Assembly: GCA_964640525.1 (NCBI GenBank)
Contig: CAZXGS010000006.1
Coordinates: 1-64,000, forward strand
Source: SZAS-103 sp964640525
GTDB lineage: Bacteria > Pseudomonadota > Gammaproteobacteria > Xanthomonadales > Xanthomonadaceae
DNA length: 64,000 nt
Direction of reading: 5' to 3'
The notes beneath the pieces are model-generated. The model worked only from the letters and a program-made list of their open reading frames with translations, did not search any database and was not told the origin of the DNA. How positions within the stretch are numbered: the stretch's first letter is position 1; every line of letters begins with the position of its first letter. Below, piece after piece: positions 8,663-17,976 of this stretch. A program made the translations under genes and the position numbers.

Positions 8663-8838
8663 GAGCCTGTAAAAACTCGCCCACCTGCTGCGGACGCCGC
8701 CGAACGCCTCTGGCGGCGGCCCGCGACGCGAAAGCTGCGGTCATTTGGTTCACCAAACTCCCTTGTTTTCACGCAACGCGCCTTGCCAGAGACGCCCGGC
8801 GGCGCCCTCGTGACGGCGTTCGAATTTTTCACAGGCTC
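8663..8838. mobile_element. MITE-like palindromic element (176 bp)
   Basis: The element begins one base after the panD stop with GAGCCTGTAAAAACTCG and ends with the inverted form CGAATTTTTCACAGGCTC. The arms remain related inward for about 55 bp: both contain a GC-rich GCCGCC segment followed by CTCTGGC. It has no coding capacity. Terminal inverted repeats, small size and lack of a transposase fit a miniature inverted-repeat element mobilised in trans; I see no clear target-site duplication. Confidence 0.6.
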
Positions 8839-8852
8839 TGAGGCCGTCGATC

Positions 8853-9905
8853 TCAGGCGTGGCCGTGGCGCGCTAGCGCCCAGACCACGTGCTCGCGCAC
8901 CAGCGCCGAGGGGTGTTCCCGGCGCGCGCGCAAGGCCGCGATCACCTCCGGCGTGTCCGGTGCGTTGCCCAGTCCCACCGCGATGTTGCGCAGCCAGCGT
9001 TCATGGCCGAGGCGGCGGATCGCCGAGCCTTCGGTGCGTTGCAGGAATTCTTCCTCGGTCCACGCGAACAGCTCGACCAGGCCCGCCGCGTCGAGCCGGT
9101 TGCGGGCGCGGAAGTCCGGCTCGGACGCCAGCTTGGCGAACTTGTTCCACGGACAGACCAGTTGGCAATCGTCGCAGCCGAACACGCGGTTGCCGATCGG
9201 CTGGCGGAACGCCTCCGGGATTGCGCCCTCGTGTTCGATGGTCAGGTAGGCGATGCAGCGGCGCGCGTCGAGCTGGTAGGGCGCGGTGATCGCCGCGGTC
9301 GGGCAGACCTCGATGCAGCGGGTGCAGGTCCCGCAATGTGCGCTCGCGGGTGCGTCCACCGGCAGCGCCAGGTCGGTGTAGATCTCGCCGAGGAAAAACC
9401 ACGAGCCGTTGTCGCGGTCGATCAGGCAGGTGTGTTTGCCGATCCAGCCCAGCCCGGCGTTGCGCGCCAGTGCGCGCTCCAGCACCGGTGCCGAGTCCAC
9501 GAACACGCGGTGGCCGAACGGGCCGACCTCCGCCGCGATCCGGTCGGCCAGCTTCTGCAGCCGGGTGCGCATCAGCTTGTGGTAATCGCGACCGCGCGCG
9601 TAGCGGGCCACGTAGGCGCGCCGACCGTCGGCCAGCGCGGCCCAGTCGGCCGCGGTCTCGGAGCCGGCGTAATCCATTCGTACCGACAGCACGCTGAGCG
9701 TGCCGGGGCGCAGGGTCGCGGGCTTCTCGCGCAGTTCGCCGTGGCGGGCCATCCACGCCATGTCGCCGTGGCGGCCGGCCGCCAGCCAGTCGCGCAGGTG
9801 GGCGGCGTCCTCGTCCAGTTCGACCGCCGCCACACCCAAGCGCGCGAATCCCAGCTCGACGGCCCACTGGCGGATGCGTGCCAACTGGGTGGCGGGGTCT
9901 TCCAT
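8853..9905 (-). CDS. queG: Epoxyqueuosine reductase
   Basis: A 350-residue cobalamin-dependent iron-sulfur protein catalysing the last step of queuosine synthesis, reduction of epoxyqueuosine in tRNA. It shows two [4Fe-4S] motifs, CGTCTRCIEVCP and the later CDDCQLVCPWN, after an N-terminal B12-binding region (YARGRDYHKLM, NAGLGWIGKHTCLI). A HEAT-like C-terminus (LRNIAVGLGNAPDTPEVI) follows. The ATG at 9905 gives the usual start; a longer form from 9929 would overlap the divergent nnrD start. Confidence 0.93.
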   Translation of the reverse strand: MEDPATQLARIRQWAVELGFARLGVAAVELDEDAAHLRDWLAAGRHGDMAWMARHGELREKPATLRPGTLSVLSVRMDYAGSETAADWAALADGRRAYVARYARGRDYHKLMRTRLQKLADRIAAEVGPFGHRVFVDSAPVLERALARNAGLGWIGKHTCLIDRDNGSWFFLGEIYTDLALPVDAPASAHCGTCTRCIEVCPTAAITAPYQLDARRCIAYLTIEHEGAIPEAFRQPIGNRVFGCDDCQLVCPWNKFAKLASEPDFRARNRLDAAGLVELFAWTEEEFLQRTEGSAIRRLGHERWLRNIAVGLGNAPDTPEVIAALRARREHPSALVREHVVWALARHGHA

Positions 9906-9911
9906 CGGCCA

Positions 9912-9919
9912 AGTATAAG
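9912..9919. promoter_or_regulatory. Overlapping divergent -10 boxes between queG and nnrD
   Basis: Only 22 bp separate the two start codons. The + strand reads TATAAG (9914-9919) nine bases before the nnrD ATG, and the minus strand reads TATACT (9917-9912) seven bases before the queG ATG. Both transcripts would then start at or within a base or two of their ATG, implying leaderless mRNAs. The -35 boxes would lie inside the opposing genes; neither is strong. Confidence 0.4.
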
Positions 9920-9927
9920 ATTCGTGC

Positions 9928-11409
9928 ATGGTCACGCAGACACCGCTGTTCTCCGTTGCCCAGGCGCGCGCGATCGACCGCGGCGCGCAGGATGCGCTGC
10001 GGGTGAGCGAATACGAGCTGATGCAGCGCGCCGGCGCGGCGGCGTGGCGTGAGCTGCTCGGCCACGGGCCGCACGCGCAGCGCATCGGCATCGGCTGCGG
10101 ACCGGGCAACAACGGCGGCGATGGCTACGCGCTGGCGCGGCTGGCCAGCGAGTCCGGGCGCAAGGTCTGCGTGGTGCACCTGCCCGATGGCGCGCCGCGC
10201 AGCGACAGCGCACGGCAGGCGGCTGCGAATTGGCACGCAGCGGGCGGGGCGAGCGCAAGCTTCGACGGCGGCCTGCCGGACGTGGACCTGTGGGTGGACG
10301 CGCTGTTCGGAATCGGCCTGACCAGGCCGCCGACAGGGTGCGCCGCGGCGTTGATCGAGGCGATCAACGCGGCCGGCAAGCCGGTGCTGGCGCTGGACGT
10401 GCCCAGCGGGGTGGATGCCGAAAGCGGCAACGTTCCGGGCGTGGCGGTCCGCGCCAGCCGGACCCTGGGATTCATCGTGGACAAGCGTGGCCTGCACACC
10501 GGTGCGGCACTGGACTGTGTCGGCGCGCTGCAGATCGACGACCTTGGCGTGCCGGCCGCCGTCCGGGACGCACAGGCGCCGGTGGCGTGGCGGATGGACG
10601 GAGGCGCGTTGCCGGCCTGGCTGCCGCGGCGAACCCGCGACAGCCACAAAGGCGATTTCGGCCATGTCCTGTGCGTGGGTGGCGACCACGGCACCGCCGG
10701 GGCGATTGCGCTGACGGCCGAGGCGGCGTTGCGCTGCGGCGCGGGGCTGGTCAGCGTGGCGACCCGCTGCGAACACTTGCCGGCCCTGATCGCGCGTCGT
10801 CCCGAGCTGATGGTGCGTGGCGTCGAGGATACCCAGGCGTTCGGCGAGGTGAGCGAGCGGGCGAGCGTGCTGGCGGTCGGGCCGGGCCTGGGCCGCGGCG
10901 ACTGGGGGCGCGCGCTGCTGGCGGCATCCCTGCGTGGCGGCAAGCCGCTGGTGCTGGACGCCGATGCGCTCAACCTGCTGGCCGAGGCCCCGCAGCCGCT
11001 GGCCGATGCCGTGCTCACCCCGCACCCCGGCGAGGCCGGCCGGCTGCTTGGACGGCCCACCGTGCAAGTCCAGGCCGATCGCTTCGCCGCTGCGCGGGAA
11101 CTGGCCGGACAGCGGGGGGCGGTGGTCGTGCTCAAGGGTGCCGGCACCCTCGTTGCTGCCCCTGGCGCGGCGCCGGTCGTCATCCAGGGTGGCAACCCCG
11201 GCATGGCCAGCGGCGGCATGGGTGACGTGCTGACCGGCGTCATCGCCAGCCTGCGCGCGCAGGGTCTTGGCGGCTTCGACGCGGCGGTCTGCGGCGCCTT
11301 GCTGCATGCGGCTGCCGGCGACGCCGCGGCGGCCGACGGCGGACCGCGCGGCCTGCTGGCATCCGATCTGTTTCCTCACCTGCGACGCCTGGCCAACCCA
11401 TGCACCTGA
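9928..11409 (+). CDS. nnr: Bifunctional NAD(P)H-hydrate epimerase / ADP-dependent NAD(P)H-hydrate dehydratase
   Basis: A 493-residue fusion that repairs hydrated NAD(P)H. Residues 1-215 are the YjeF_N epimerase domain (GCGPGNNGGDGYALARL, and LALDVPSGVDAESG). Residues 225-493 are the ribokinase-like dehydratase, with HKGDFGHVLCVGGDHGTAGA, the LTPHPGEAGRLLG motif and the signature GNPGMASGGMGDVLTG. The two-domain form is the usual bacterial arrangement. Its end overlaps the tsaE start, the classic nnr-tsaE-amiC-mutL order of gammaproteobacteria. Confidence 0.95.
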   Translation: MVTQTPLFSVAQARAIDRGAQDALRVSEYELMQRAGAAAWRELLGHGPHAQRIGIGCGPGNNGGDGYALARLASESGRKVCVVHLPDGAPRSDSARQAAANWHAAGGASASFDGGLPDVDLWVDALFGIGLTRPPTGCAAALIEAINAAGKPVLALDVPSGVDAESGNVPGVAVRASRTLGFIVDKRGLHTGAALDCVGALQIDDLGVPAAVRDAQAPVAWRMDGGALPAWLPRRTRDSHKGDFGHVLCVGGDHGTAGAIALTAEAALRCGAGLVSVATRCEHLPALIARRPELMVRGVEDTQAFGEVSERASVLAVGPGLGRGDWGRALLAASLRGGKPLVLDADALNLLAEAPQPLADAVLTPHPGEAGRLLGRPTVQVQADRFAAARELAGQRGAVVVLKGAGTLVAAPGAAPVVIQGGNPGMASGGMGDVLTGVIASLRAQGLGGFDAAVCGALLHAAAGDAAAADGGPRGLLASDLFPHLRRLANPCT

Positions 11410-11894
11410 ACCTTCCCGACGAGGCTTCCACCCAGCGGCTGGGCGCCGCGCTGGCCGCCAGCCGGCCGGCATCGGCGGTGCTGTACCTGCGCGGCGACCT
11501 CGGCGCCGGCAAATCCACCCTGGCGCGCGCCCTGCTGCGCGCGCTGGGCGTGACCGGCGCGATTCGCAGCCCGACCTACACCCTGATCGAGCCCTACCGG
11601 CTGGACGATGGCGGCGAGGCCATCCACCTGGACCTGTACCGGATCGGGCACGCGCAGGAGCTGGAGTTCCTGGGCCTGGACGCCCTCGCCGCGCAGGTCG
11701 ACCTGTGGCTGGTGGAGTGGCCCGAGCGCGGTCGCGGCGCGCTGCCGGTTGCGGATCTGCAGGTCGAATTGGAGGCTTGCGGTGAAGGTCGCGTGGCGCG
11801 CCTGCGCGCGTTTTCGGCCAACGGAGACGCATGGCTGGCGCGGCTTGAAAAGAATGCCAACCTGCATGACATTTTTGCTGTAGATTCAAGATAA
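11400..11894 (+). CDS. tsaE: tRNA threonylcarbamoyladenosine biosynthesis ATPase TsaE
   Basis: A 164-residue P-loop ATPase that works with TsaB and TsaD to form t6A37 in tRNAs reading ANN codons. The Walker A motif is GDLGAGKST; SPTYTLIEPY and the HLDLYRI segment are family marks, with the WPERG motif near 115. Its ATG lies within the last codons of nnr (10-base overlap), indicating translational coupling. Length is typical. Confidence 0.95.
   Translation: MHLNLPDEASTQRLGAALAASRPASAVLYLRGDLGAGKSTLARALLRALGVTGAIRSPTYTLIEPYRLDDGGEAIHLDLYRIGHAQELEFLGLDALAAQVDLWLVEWPERGRGALPVADLQVELEACGEGRVARLRAFSANGDAWLARLEKNANLHDIFAVDSR
11866..11894 (+). promoter_or_regulatory. Possible amiC promoter inside the tsaE 3' end
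   Basis: ATGACA (11866-11871), 17 bp and AGATAA (11889-11894) precede a locally AT-rich 70-bp leader before amiC. The match to consensus is modest, but this is the only AT-rich stretch nearby. Confidence 0.3.
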
Positions 11895-11966
11895 GTCTGG
11901 CAGGTCACGGATTCATAAAGAATTACCGCTTGAAATCTGGCGCGATGAGGAGTATCAATCGCGCCC

Positions 11967-13874
11967 ATGCGCCGCCACCCCGTCTGCCTCCGGCTGTCGG
12001 CCGCCCTGCTTTTCGCCATGGGCGGGCTGGCGCATGCCGGTTCGACGGCCAGCGTGCAGTCGATGAGCCTGACCGACACCGACGGCTGGACGCGGGCATC
12101 GATCCAGCTCGACACGGCGGCACGCTACGACGTGTTCACCCTGGCCAACCCGGATCGGCTGGTGGTGGATCTGCATCAGGCCCACCTTGCCGACAGCTTC
12201 CGGGTTCCCGGGCCTAACGGGCTGGTGGCCAATGTCCGTACCGGCCAGCCGGTGCCAGGTGACGTGCGGCTGGTGTTCGAACTGGACGGCAAGGCGACGC
12301 CTCGCGCCAGCCTTGAGCGTGCCGACGGTGCGGCGCGATTGGTGGTCCGGTTGCACGATCCGGCACCACGCGTGACCTCTCGCGATGCGGGAAAGTCGCG
12401 CGGTGCGGGCATGCCGGTGGACGGGGCGAGCCTGGCGGCCGTGAACCCGCAACCGGATCCCGCCGTCACCGCGCCGCAACGTGCGCAAGAGGTGCCGACA
12501 CGCAATCCGCCGCCACACCTGGACGCCGATCACGCGCCTGCTGTAGCCGTCGCTGCCAAACCGGTTTCCGCCACCGAAGCTGCGCTGGACGAACCCGATC
12601 GTCGGGCCCTGGCGGTTTTCGTGCCGTCACCGCCCGGCGCGCGCAGCCCGACCATGCCAGCGCAAGCGGATCCGGCCACGCTGTCGCCGGCCACGCCAGC
12701 CCCCTCGACGCCCACCCCGGTGGAACCGGAGACCGAGGCGAGCTTTGCGGCGGGGGCCGACCATGCCCCGTCAGCGCCGCCTCCGGCCACCGCCGACGCC
12801 ACGCCGGCGGCACTTCCGCCGCCGGGGGCGCGCACCGTGCGCGACGTGCTCGGCAGCCATCCGCGCAAGATCGTCATTGCCGTGGATGCCGGGCACGGCG
12901 GCAAGGACGTTGGTGCCAAGGGTTTCAGTGGCAGCTACGAGAAGAACGTCACCCTGGCCACCGCGCGCGAACTGGCGCGCCAGATCGACGCCACCCCGGG
13001 CCTGCGGGCGGTGTTGACCCGCGATGGCGATTATTTCGTCCCGCTGGCCGAGCGTTACCGCAAGGCGCGCGAGGCCAAGGCCGACCTGTTCATCTCGATC
13101 CATTGCGACGCCGATCCCACCCATTCCGCCTCCGGCTCGTCGGTGTGGGTGTTGTCCGAGCGCGGGGTGACCTCGCAGGCGGCGCGCTGGCTGGCCGACC
13201 GCGAGAACGCCGCCGACCTGGTCGGCGGGGTCAAGCTCTCCGACAAGGACGACACCCTGGCCTCGGTGCTGCTCGACCTGTCGCAGAGCGCGACGATGAA
13301 GGCCAGCGAGGATGCGGCCGAGCGCGTCCATCAGGCGTTGCGCGACATCGGCCGGACCCACAAGGCGCATCCGGAACACGCCAATTTCGTCGTCCTGCGC
13401 TCGCCCGACGTGCCTTCGATGCTGGTGGAAACCGCCTTCATCACCAACCCGGTCGAGGAACGGCACCTGAACGATCCGCGTTACCGCACGCAGTTGGCGC
13501 ATGCGGTGCTCAGCGGGGTCGAGAGTTACTTCATCAGCACCCCGCTGCCGGGAACCGAGTTCGCCGCGCTGCATCCGCGGCCCGGCTCCCGGGCACGCCT
13601 GGCAGCCGCAGCGCCGTCGACGACGTCAGCGGGTACGGGCGGGGTGGACGCGGACGTTCCGGCGGCGCCGCGCCGTGCGCGGGCGGCGGTCGTGCTGGCG
13701 GCGGCCGACCAGGGCCAGTCGATCCACGTCGTCCAGCGCGGCGAGAGCCTGCGTGACATCGCCGAGCGATTCGGCGTGAGCCTGATGCGCCTGCGCCAGA
13801 TCAACGACCTGCAGGGCAACCGCATCCGCCCGGGGCAAACGTTGCGGATCCCGGCGCGCGCCGACAACGGCTGA
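11967..13874 (+). CDS. amiC: N-acetylmuramoyl-L-alanine amidase AmiC-type with AMIN and LysM domains
   Basis: A 635-residue periplasmic amidase that cleaves peptide from glycan during daughter-cell separation. Order: signal peptide (1-25), AMIN domain (about 27-130) for septal targeting, a long Pro/Ala-rich linker (130-290), the zinc Amidase_3 domain (about 300-525) and a C-terminal LysM (IHVVQRGESLRDIAERFGV, 585-632). The amidase has AVDAGHGGKDVGAKG with the first zinc His, SIHCDADPTHSASGSSVWVL and LVETAFITNPVEERHL with the catalytic Glu. The LysM tail and long linker distinguish it from E. coli AmiC. It precedes mutL as in many gammaproteobacteria. Confidence 0.92.
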   Translation: MRRHPVCLRLSAALLFAMGGLAHAGSTASVQSMSLTDTDGWTRASIQLDTAARYDVFTLANPDRLVVDLHQAHLADSFRVPGPNGLVANVRTGQPVPGDVRLVFELDGKATPRASLERADGAARLVVRLHDPAPRVTSRDAGKSRGAGMPVDGASLAAVNPQPDPAVTAPQRAQEVPTRNPPPHLDADHAPAVAVAAKPVSATEAALDEPDRRALAVFVPSPPGARSPTMPAQADPATLSPATPAPSTPTPVEPETEASFAAGADHAPSAPPPATADATPAALPPPGARTVRDVLGSHPRKIVIAVDAGHGGKDVGAKGFSGSYEKNVTLATARELARQIDATPGLRAVLTRDGDYFVPLAERYRKAREAKADLFISIHCDADPTHSASGSSVWVLSERGVTSQAARWLADRENAADLVGGVKLSDKDDTLASVLLDLSQSATMKASEDAAERVHQALRDIGRTHKAHPEHANFVVLRSPDVPSMLVETAFITNPVEERHLNDPRYRTQLAHAVLSGVESYFISTPLPGTEFAALHPRPGSRARLAAAAPSTTSAGTGGVDADVPAAPRRARAAVVLAAADQGQSIHVVQRGESLRDIAERFGVSLMRLRQINDLQGNRIRPGQTLRIPARADNG

Positions 13875-13945
13875 TCGCCGTCCAGCGCATCGACGGTGCA
13901 CCGGCGCAGGCTTGCTATGATCGCGGTTTTCCGCGCGATCTTGCC

Positions 13946-15787
13946 GTGCCCATCCGCCAGCTCCCGGACACCCTGATCGACCAGATCGCCGCCGGTGAGG
14001 TGGTCGAACGACCGGCATCGGTGGTCAAGGAACTGGTCGAGAACGCCCTGGATGCCGGCGCAGGCCGGGTGGACATCGACCTGGAGGAGGGCGGAATCCG
14101 CCTGATCCGGGTGCGTGACGATGGCGCAGGCATGGCTGCAGCGGAGCTGCCGCTGGCCATCTGCCGCCATGCCACCAGCAAGATCGCCTCGCTCGAAGAC
14201 CTGGAGCAGGTACTGACGATGGGCTTTCGTGGCGAGGCGCTGCCTTCGATCGCGGCGGTGAGCCGATTCGCGCTGAGTTCCCGCGATGCGGCCTCCGAAC
14301 ACGGCGCCCGCCTGCAGGTGGACGGTGGCAAGCCGCTGCCGCTGGCGCCGCACCCTCACCCGCGCGGCAGCACGGTCGAGGTGCGCGACCTGTTCTACAA
14401 CGTCCCGGCGCGCCGGCGCTTCCTCAAGGCCGAGCGCACCGAACTGGGCCACGTCGAGGAGTGGCTGCGCGCACTGGCGCTGGTGCGGCCGCGGATCGAG
14501 TTGCGGATCACCCACAACGGCCGCCAGCTCAAGCACTACCGACCCCTGCGCGATGACGAGGACGCCCTCGGACGGGTCGCCGCGGCGCTCGGCGAGGAGT
14601 TCGCCAAGGCCTGCCTTGCGCTGGACCACGCCGCCGCCGGATTGCGCCTGCACGGCTGGATCGGCCTTCCGACCACCGCGCGTTCCAGCGCCGACCAGCA
14701 GTATTTCTTCGTCAACGGCCGCGCGGTGCGCGACCGTACCGTCGCCCACGCGGTGCGGCAGGCCTACGCCGACGTGCTCCATCACGGCCGGTTTCCGGCG
14801 TTCGTGCTGTTCCTCGAGCTCGACCCGCGCCGGGTGGACGTCAACGTGCACCCGGCCAAGCACGAGGTGCGCTTTCGCGACGGCAGGCTGGTCCACGACT
14901 TCGTGTTCCGCACCCTCCACGAGGCGCTGGCCGGCGCGCGCGCCGGTGCGGCCGACGTACCGCCGCCGGGGCAGGTGGCGACCGACGCGGCGGACCTTGT
15001 GACCGCGCAGGCGCCAGGCAGCGTGGGTGCCCGCGCGGCCTTTGCATGGCCGGCGCAGCGCCAGCCGGGGTTGGCGCTGGGCGTGTCCGAACGCGCGGCC
15101 GCGTACGTCGGAGGCTTTGGTGCCGGGCCGCCGGCGGCTGCAGCCGCGCCCGCGCTCGCCGCGATGGCGCCCTCCCTGCCGCCGCCCGGCGAGGAAGGGC
15201 AGGCGCCGCCGCTGGGCTACGCGCTGGCGCAATTGCACGGTGTGTTCATCCTCGCCGAAAATGCGCAGGGGCTGGTGCTGGTGGACATGCACGCCGCCCA
15301 CGAGCGCATCACCTACGAGCGCCTGAAGGCGGCGCAGGAGGGTGTGGGCATCCGCAGCCAACCGCTGCTGGTGCCGCCGAGCCTGGCGGTATCCGAGCGC
15401 GAGGCCGATGCGGTCGAGGAGCATGCGCAGACGCTGGCCGCGCTGGGCTTCGAGGTCGATCGCAGCGGCCCGCAGGCGGTGACGTTGCGCGGCGTGCCGG
15501 CCCTGCTTGGCGGCGCCGACCCGCGCCAGCTTTTGCTGGACGTGCTCACCGACCTGCGCGAGCACGGGGATTCGCGCCGCGTCGCTGAGCAGCGCAACGC
15601 CGTGCTCTCGACCATGGCCTGCCATGGTTCCATACGCGCCAATCGGCGCCTGTCGACTGCGGAGATGAACGCGCTGCTGCGCGACATGGAGGCGACCGAG
15701 CGTTCCGGGCAGTGCAATCATGGGCGCCCGACCTGGGTCCAACTCGGCGCGGCCGAACTGGACCGGCTGTTCATGCGCGGACGCTGA
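13946..15787 (+). CDS. mutL: DNA mismatch repair protein MutL (endonuclease type)
   Basis: A 613-residue MutL. The N-terminal GHKL ATPase has IAAGEVVERPASVVKELVEN, DDGAGM and GFRGEALPSIAAVS; the DNA-binding half includes the FVNGRAVRD region. After a Pro/Ala linker (about 330-410), the dimerisation domain carries DMHAAHERITYE, which fits the DxHA(x2)E(x4)E metal-binding endonuclease motif absent from E. coli MutL. Xanthomonads generally lack MutH, so this MutL probably nicks the strand itself. The start is GTG at 13946; no ATG lies closer to the conserved IRQLPD opening. Confidence 0.93.
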   Translation: MPIRQLPDTLIDQIAAGEVVERPASVVKELVENALDAGAGRVDIDLEEGGIRLIRVRDDGAGMAAAELPLAICRHATSKIASLEDLEQVLTMGFRGEALPSIAAVSRFALSSRDAASEHGARLQVDGGKPLPLAPHPHPRGSTVEVRDLFYNVPARRRFLKAERTELGHVEEWLRALALVRPRIELRITHNGRQLKHYRPLRDDEDALGRVAAALGEEFAKACLALDHAAAGLRLHGWIGLPTTARSSADQQYFFVNGRAVRDRTVAHAVRQAYADVLHHGRFPAFVLFLELDPRRVDVNVHPAKHEVRFRDGRLVHDFVFRTLHEALAGARAGAADVPPPGQVATDAADLVTAQAPGSVGARAAFAWPAQRQPGLALGVSERAAAYVGGFGAGPPAAAAAPALAAMAPSLPPPGEEGQAPPLGYALAQLHGVFILAENAQGLVLVDMHAAHERITYERLKAAQEGVGIRSQPLLVPPSLAVSEREADAVEEHAQTLAALGFEVDRSGPQAVTLRGVPALLGGADPRQLLLDVLTDLREHGDSRRVAEQRNAVLSTMACHGSIRANRRLSTAEMNALLRDMEATERSGQCNHGRPTWVQLGAAELDRLFMRGR

Positions 15788-15833
15788 GTGCACGGCAAGA
15801 TGGCATGATCCGACCTTTTGTATAGGTGAACTG

Positions 15834-16838
15834 ATGTCCAATCACCCGCTGTCCACGGCCACGATGGTGCTGGCGATGCTGGCGCTGGCACCTTCGGCGC
15901 CCGCGGCTGCCGCCAGGGCAAGCGCGGCCGCGTCGAAAACGGTCTCCACGCCGGTCCCGTCGCCTTCCGCATCCCGCCACGCCAACCCCAAGGACGCTGC
16001 CTTCGTCATGGAAAACGACCACTGGCGCAGCCAGCGCCTCGCCCGCCTGCGTGCCCCGGATGGATGGCTGTCCCTGGTCGGGCTGCACTGGCTGGACGCC
16101 GGCAGCCATCGCCTGGGGAGCGGCGCCGGCAATGACGTGCAGTTGACCACCGGGCCGGCGTCGCTTGGCACGCTGGTCCTCAGCGCCGGCAAGCCGACCT
16201 TCCATCCCGCCCCGTCCTCCGGCGCGACGATCGCCGGCAAGCCGATCCACGGGGCGCTGGTGCTCAAGACGGACGCCGCCAGCGACGGCCCGAGCATCGT
16301 CGCCTTCAACCACGGCAGCGCCAATTTCCAGGTGATCGAGCGCGCCGGCGAGTTCGGGCTGCGGGTCAAGGACGCCAACGCGCCGACGCGAACGGGTTTC
16401 TCCGGCATCGACTATTTCCCTGCCGACGCGGCGTGGCGCCTGCCCGCGAAATTCATCCCGCATCCCAAGGGCCGCACCATGCCGATCGCGTCGGTCATCA
16501 ACACCGTCGAGCCCATGGCCAACCCCGGCGTGGTGGAGTTCGAAAAGGACGGCAAGACGTATCGGCTGGAGGCGCTGGACGAGGGCGACGGCCAGTTGTT
16601 CCTGATCTTCGCCGACCGCACCAGCGGCAAGACCACCTACGGCGCCGGTCGCTTCCTGTATGCCGATCCGCCGAAGAACGGCACCACGGTGGTGGATTTC
16701 AACCAGGCTTACAACCCGCCATGCGTGTTCACCCACTTCGCCACCTGCCCGCTGCCGCCGCCGGAGAACCGGCTGGATCTGGCGGTGACCGCCGGTGAGA
16801 AGAAGTATGCCGGCGCGCATCCGGGCGGTACGCGATGA
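15834..16838 (+). CDS. DUF1684 family secreted protein
   Basis: A 334-residue protein with an N-terminal Ala-rich secretion signal (1-30), then a DUF1684 domain. Visible landmarks are WRSQRLARLRAPDGWLSLVG near 63, GIDYFP near 195 and the C-terminal VVDFNQAYNPPCVFTHFATC followed by PLPPPENRL. The closing part places conserved Cys, Pro and Asn as in other family members. No activity is established for this family to my knowledge. The ATG at 15834 starts the signal; the stop overlaps the next gene by 4 bp, so the two are coupled. Confidence 0.85.
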   Translation: MSNHPLSTATMVLAMLALAPSAPAAAARASAAASKTVSTPVPSPSASRHANPKDAAFVMENDHWRSQRLARLRAPDGWLSLVGLHWLDAGSHRLGSGAGNDVQLTTGPASLGTLVLSAGKPTFHPAPSSGATIAGKPIHGALVLKTDAASDGPSIVAFNHGSANFQVIERAGEFGLRVKDANAPTRTGFSGIDYFPADAAWRLPAKFIPHPKGRTMPIASVINTVEPMANPGVVEFEKDGKTYRLEALDEGDGQLFLIFADRTSGKTTYGAGRFLYADPPKNGTTVVDFNQAYNPPCVFTHFATCPLPPPENRLDLAVTAGEKKYAGAHPGGTR

Positions 16839-17743
16839 AAAGGTCATGGCGCGCCGTTGCCGGCCTCGCACTGGGCCTGCTGCTGGCCACCGGCGCGCTG
16901 GCCAGGCCGCCCACGCCGCTGTTGTGGAAGGCCACCCGCGGGCAGGAGACGGTGTACCTGCTGGGGTCGCTGCACATCCTGCAGGCCTCCGACTACCCGC
17001 TTTCGAGCGACGTGACCGATGCCTATCGCGCGGCAGCGAAGGTGGTGTTCGAGGTTCCACCGGCGCAGATGAGCACGCTCGCCATGCTCGGCCCGACCGC
17101 CAGGCTGGGCATGTACGGCGACCCGCGGCAGAGCCTGAAGCAGGACCTGGCGCCGGCGACGTGGCGGAAGCTGGTGACCTATGCCGAAGGCAACGGGCTC
17201 TCGCCCTTCGTGCTCAACCGCATGCGGCCGTGGATGGTGGGTGCGACGATCCTTGCGGTGGAGACGAAGAAGCTCGCCTACGACCCCGAACGCGGGTTGG
17301 ACAAGCATTTCATGAACCAGGTGGCGGCCGATCACAAGCCGTCCGGTGGTTTCGAGACCGTCGAGCAGCAATTGCAGATCCTGGCGGGCTCGCCGAAGGA
17401 CGAGCAGGTTCGCGACCTGACCCAGATGCTCGACGAACTGCCGAAGTTCGGCCAGAAGATGGGACAGATGCACGCGATGTGGCGCGCCGGCGATGCGGGC
17501 GCGCTGTACCGCGAGGCGAGTGCGGAGTTCAGGAGCGAGCCCGCCACCCAGCGGCGGATGATCGACGACCGCAATCGCCGCTGGATCCCGCAACTGGACA
17601 GGATCGCCGCCGACACCCACGGCCCGGTGCTGGTGATCGTCGGCGCCCTGCACCTGCTGGGCCCGCGTGGCGTGGTGCAGTTGCTCAAGCAGGACGGCTA
17701 TCGCGTGCAGCGGGTGTGCACGGGGTGCACGAACCTGCGTTGA
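16835..17743 (+). CDS. TraB/GumN family protein
   Basis: A 302-residue secreted protein: signal peptide MKRSWRAVAGLALGLLLATG ending near ALA-RPP, then a TraB/PrgY/GumN domain. The two conserved GxxH motifs are visible, LLGSLHIL near 45 and VGALHLLGP near 265, and a conserved acidic EVPPAQM segment lies near 73. Some TiKi-related members are thought to be metalloproteases; the role here is unknown. GumN in Xanthomonas neighbours the xanthan cluster, but no exopolysaccharide genes adjoin this copy. Its ATG overlaps the DUF1684 stop (ATGA). Confidence 0.85.
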   Translation: MKRSWRAVAGLALGLLLATGALARPPTPLLWKATRGQETVYLLGSLHILQASDYPLSSDVTDAYRAAAKVVFEVPPAQMSTLAMLGPTARLGMYGDPRQSLKQDLAPATWRKLVTYAEGNGLSPFVLNRMRPWMVGATILAVETKKLAYDPERGLDKHFMNQVAADHKPSGGFETVEQQLQILAGSPKDEQVRDLTQMLDELPKFGQKMGQMHAMWRAGDAGALYREASAEFRSEPATQRRMIDDRNRRWIPQLDRIAADTHGPVLVIVGALHLLGPRGVVQLLKQDGYRVQRVCTGCTNLR

Positions 17744-17976
17744 GGCGCGCGGGTGATCGAGCGGCCGGGTTTCGCCGCCGGCGGTCGCAGGCCAGGTTTC
17801 CGTGCTGCGGGTGATGGCGCTGGCCGAAACAACCGTTGGACGGTCGGCGTGCACGGCGGTGCTGCGCAGGCAGCGCGCGCGCCGCGGTCAGCGTGGCGGT
17901 GCCGTTTCCCGCGCACATGCCCGAAGGCGCTGCCGGCAGCGTGATTCCAGCGCCCGCGGCAAATCCGTCCTGCGCA

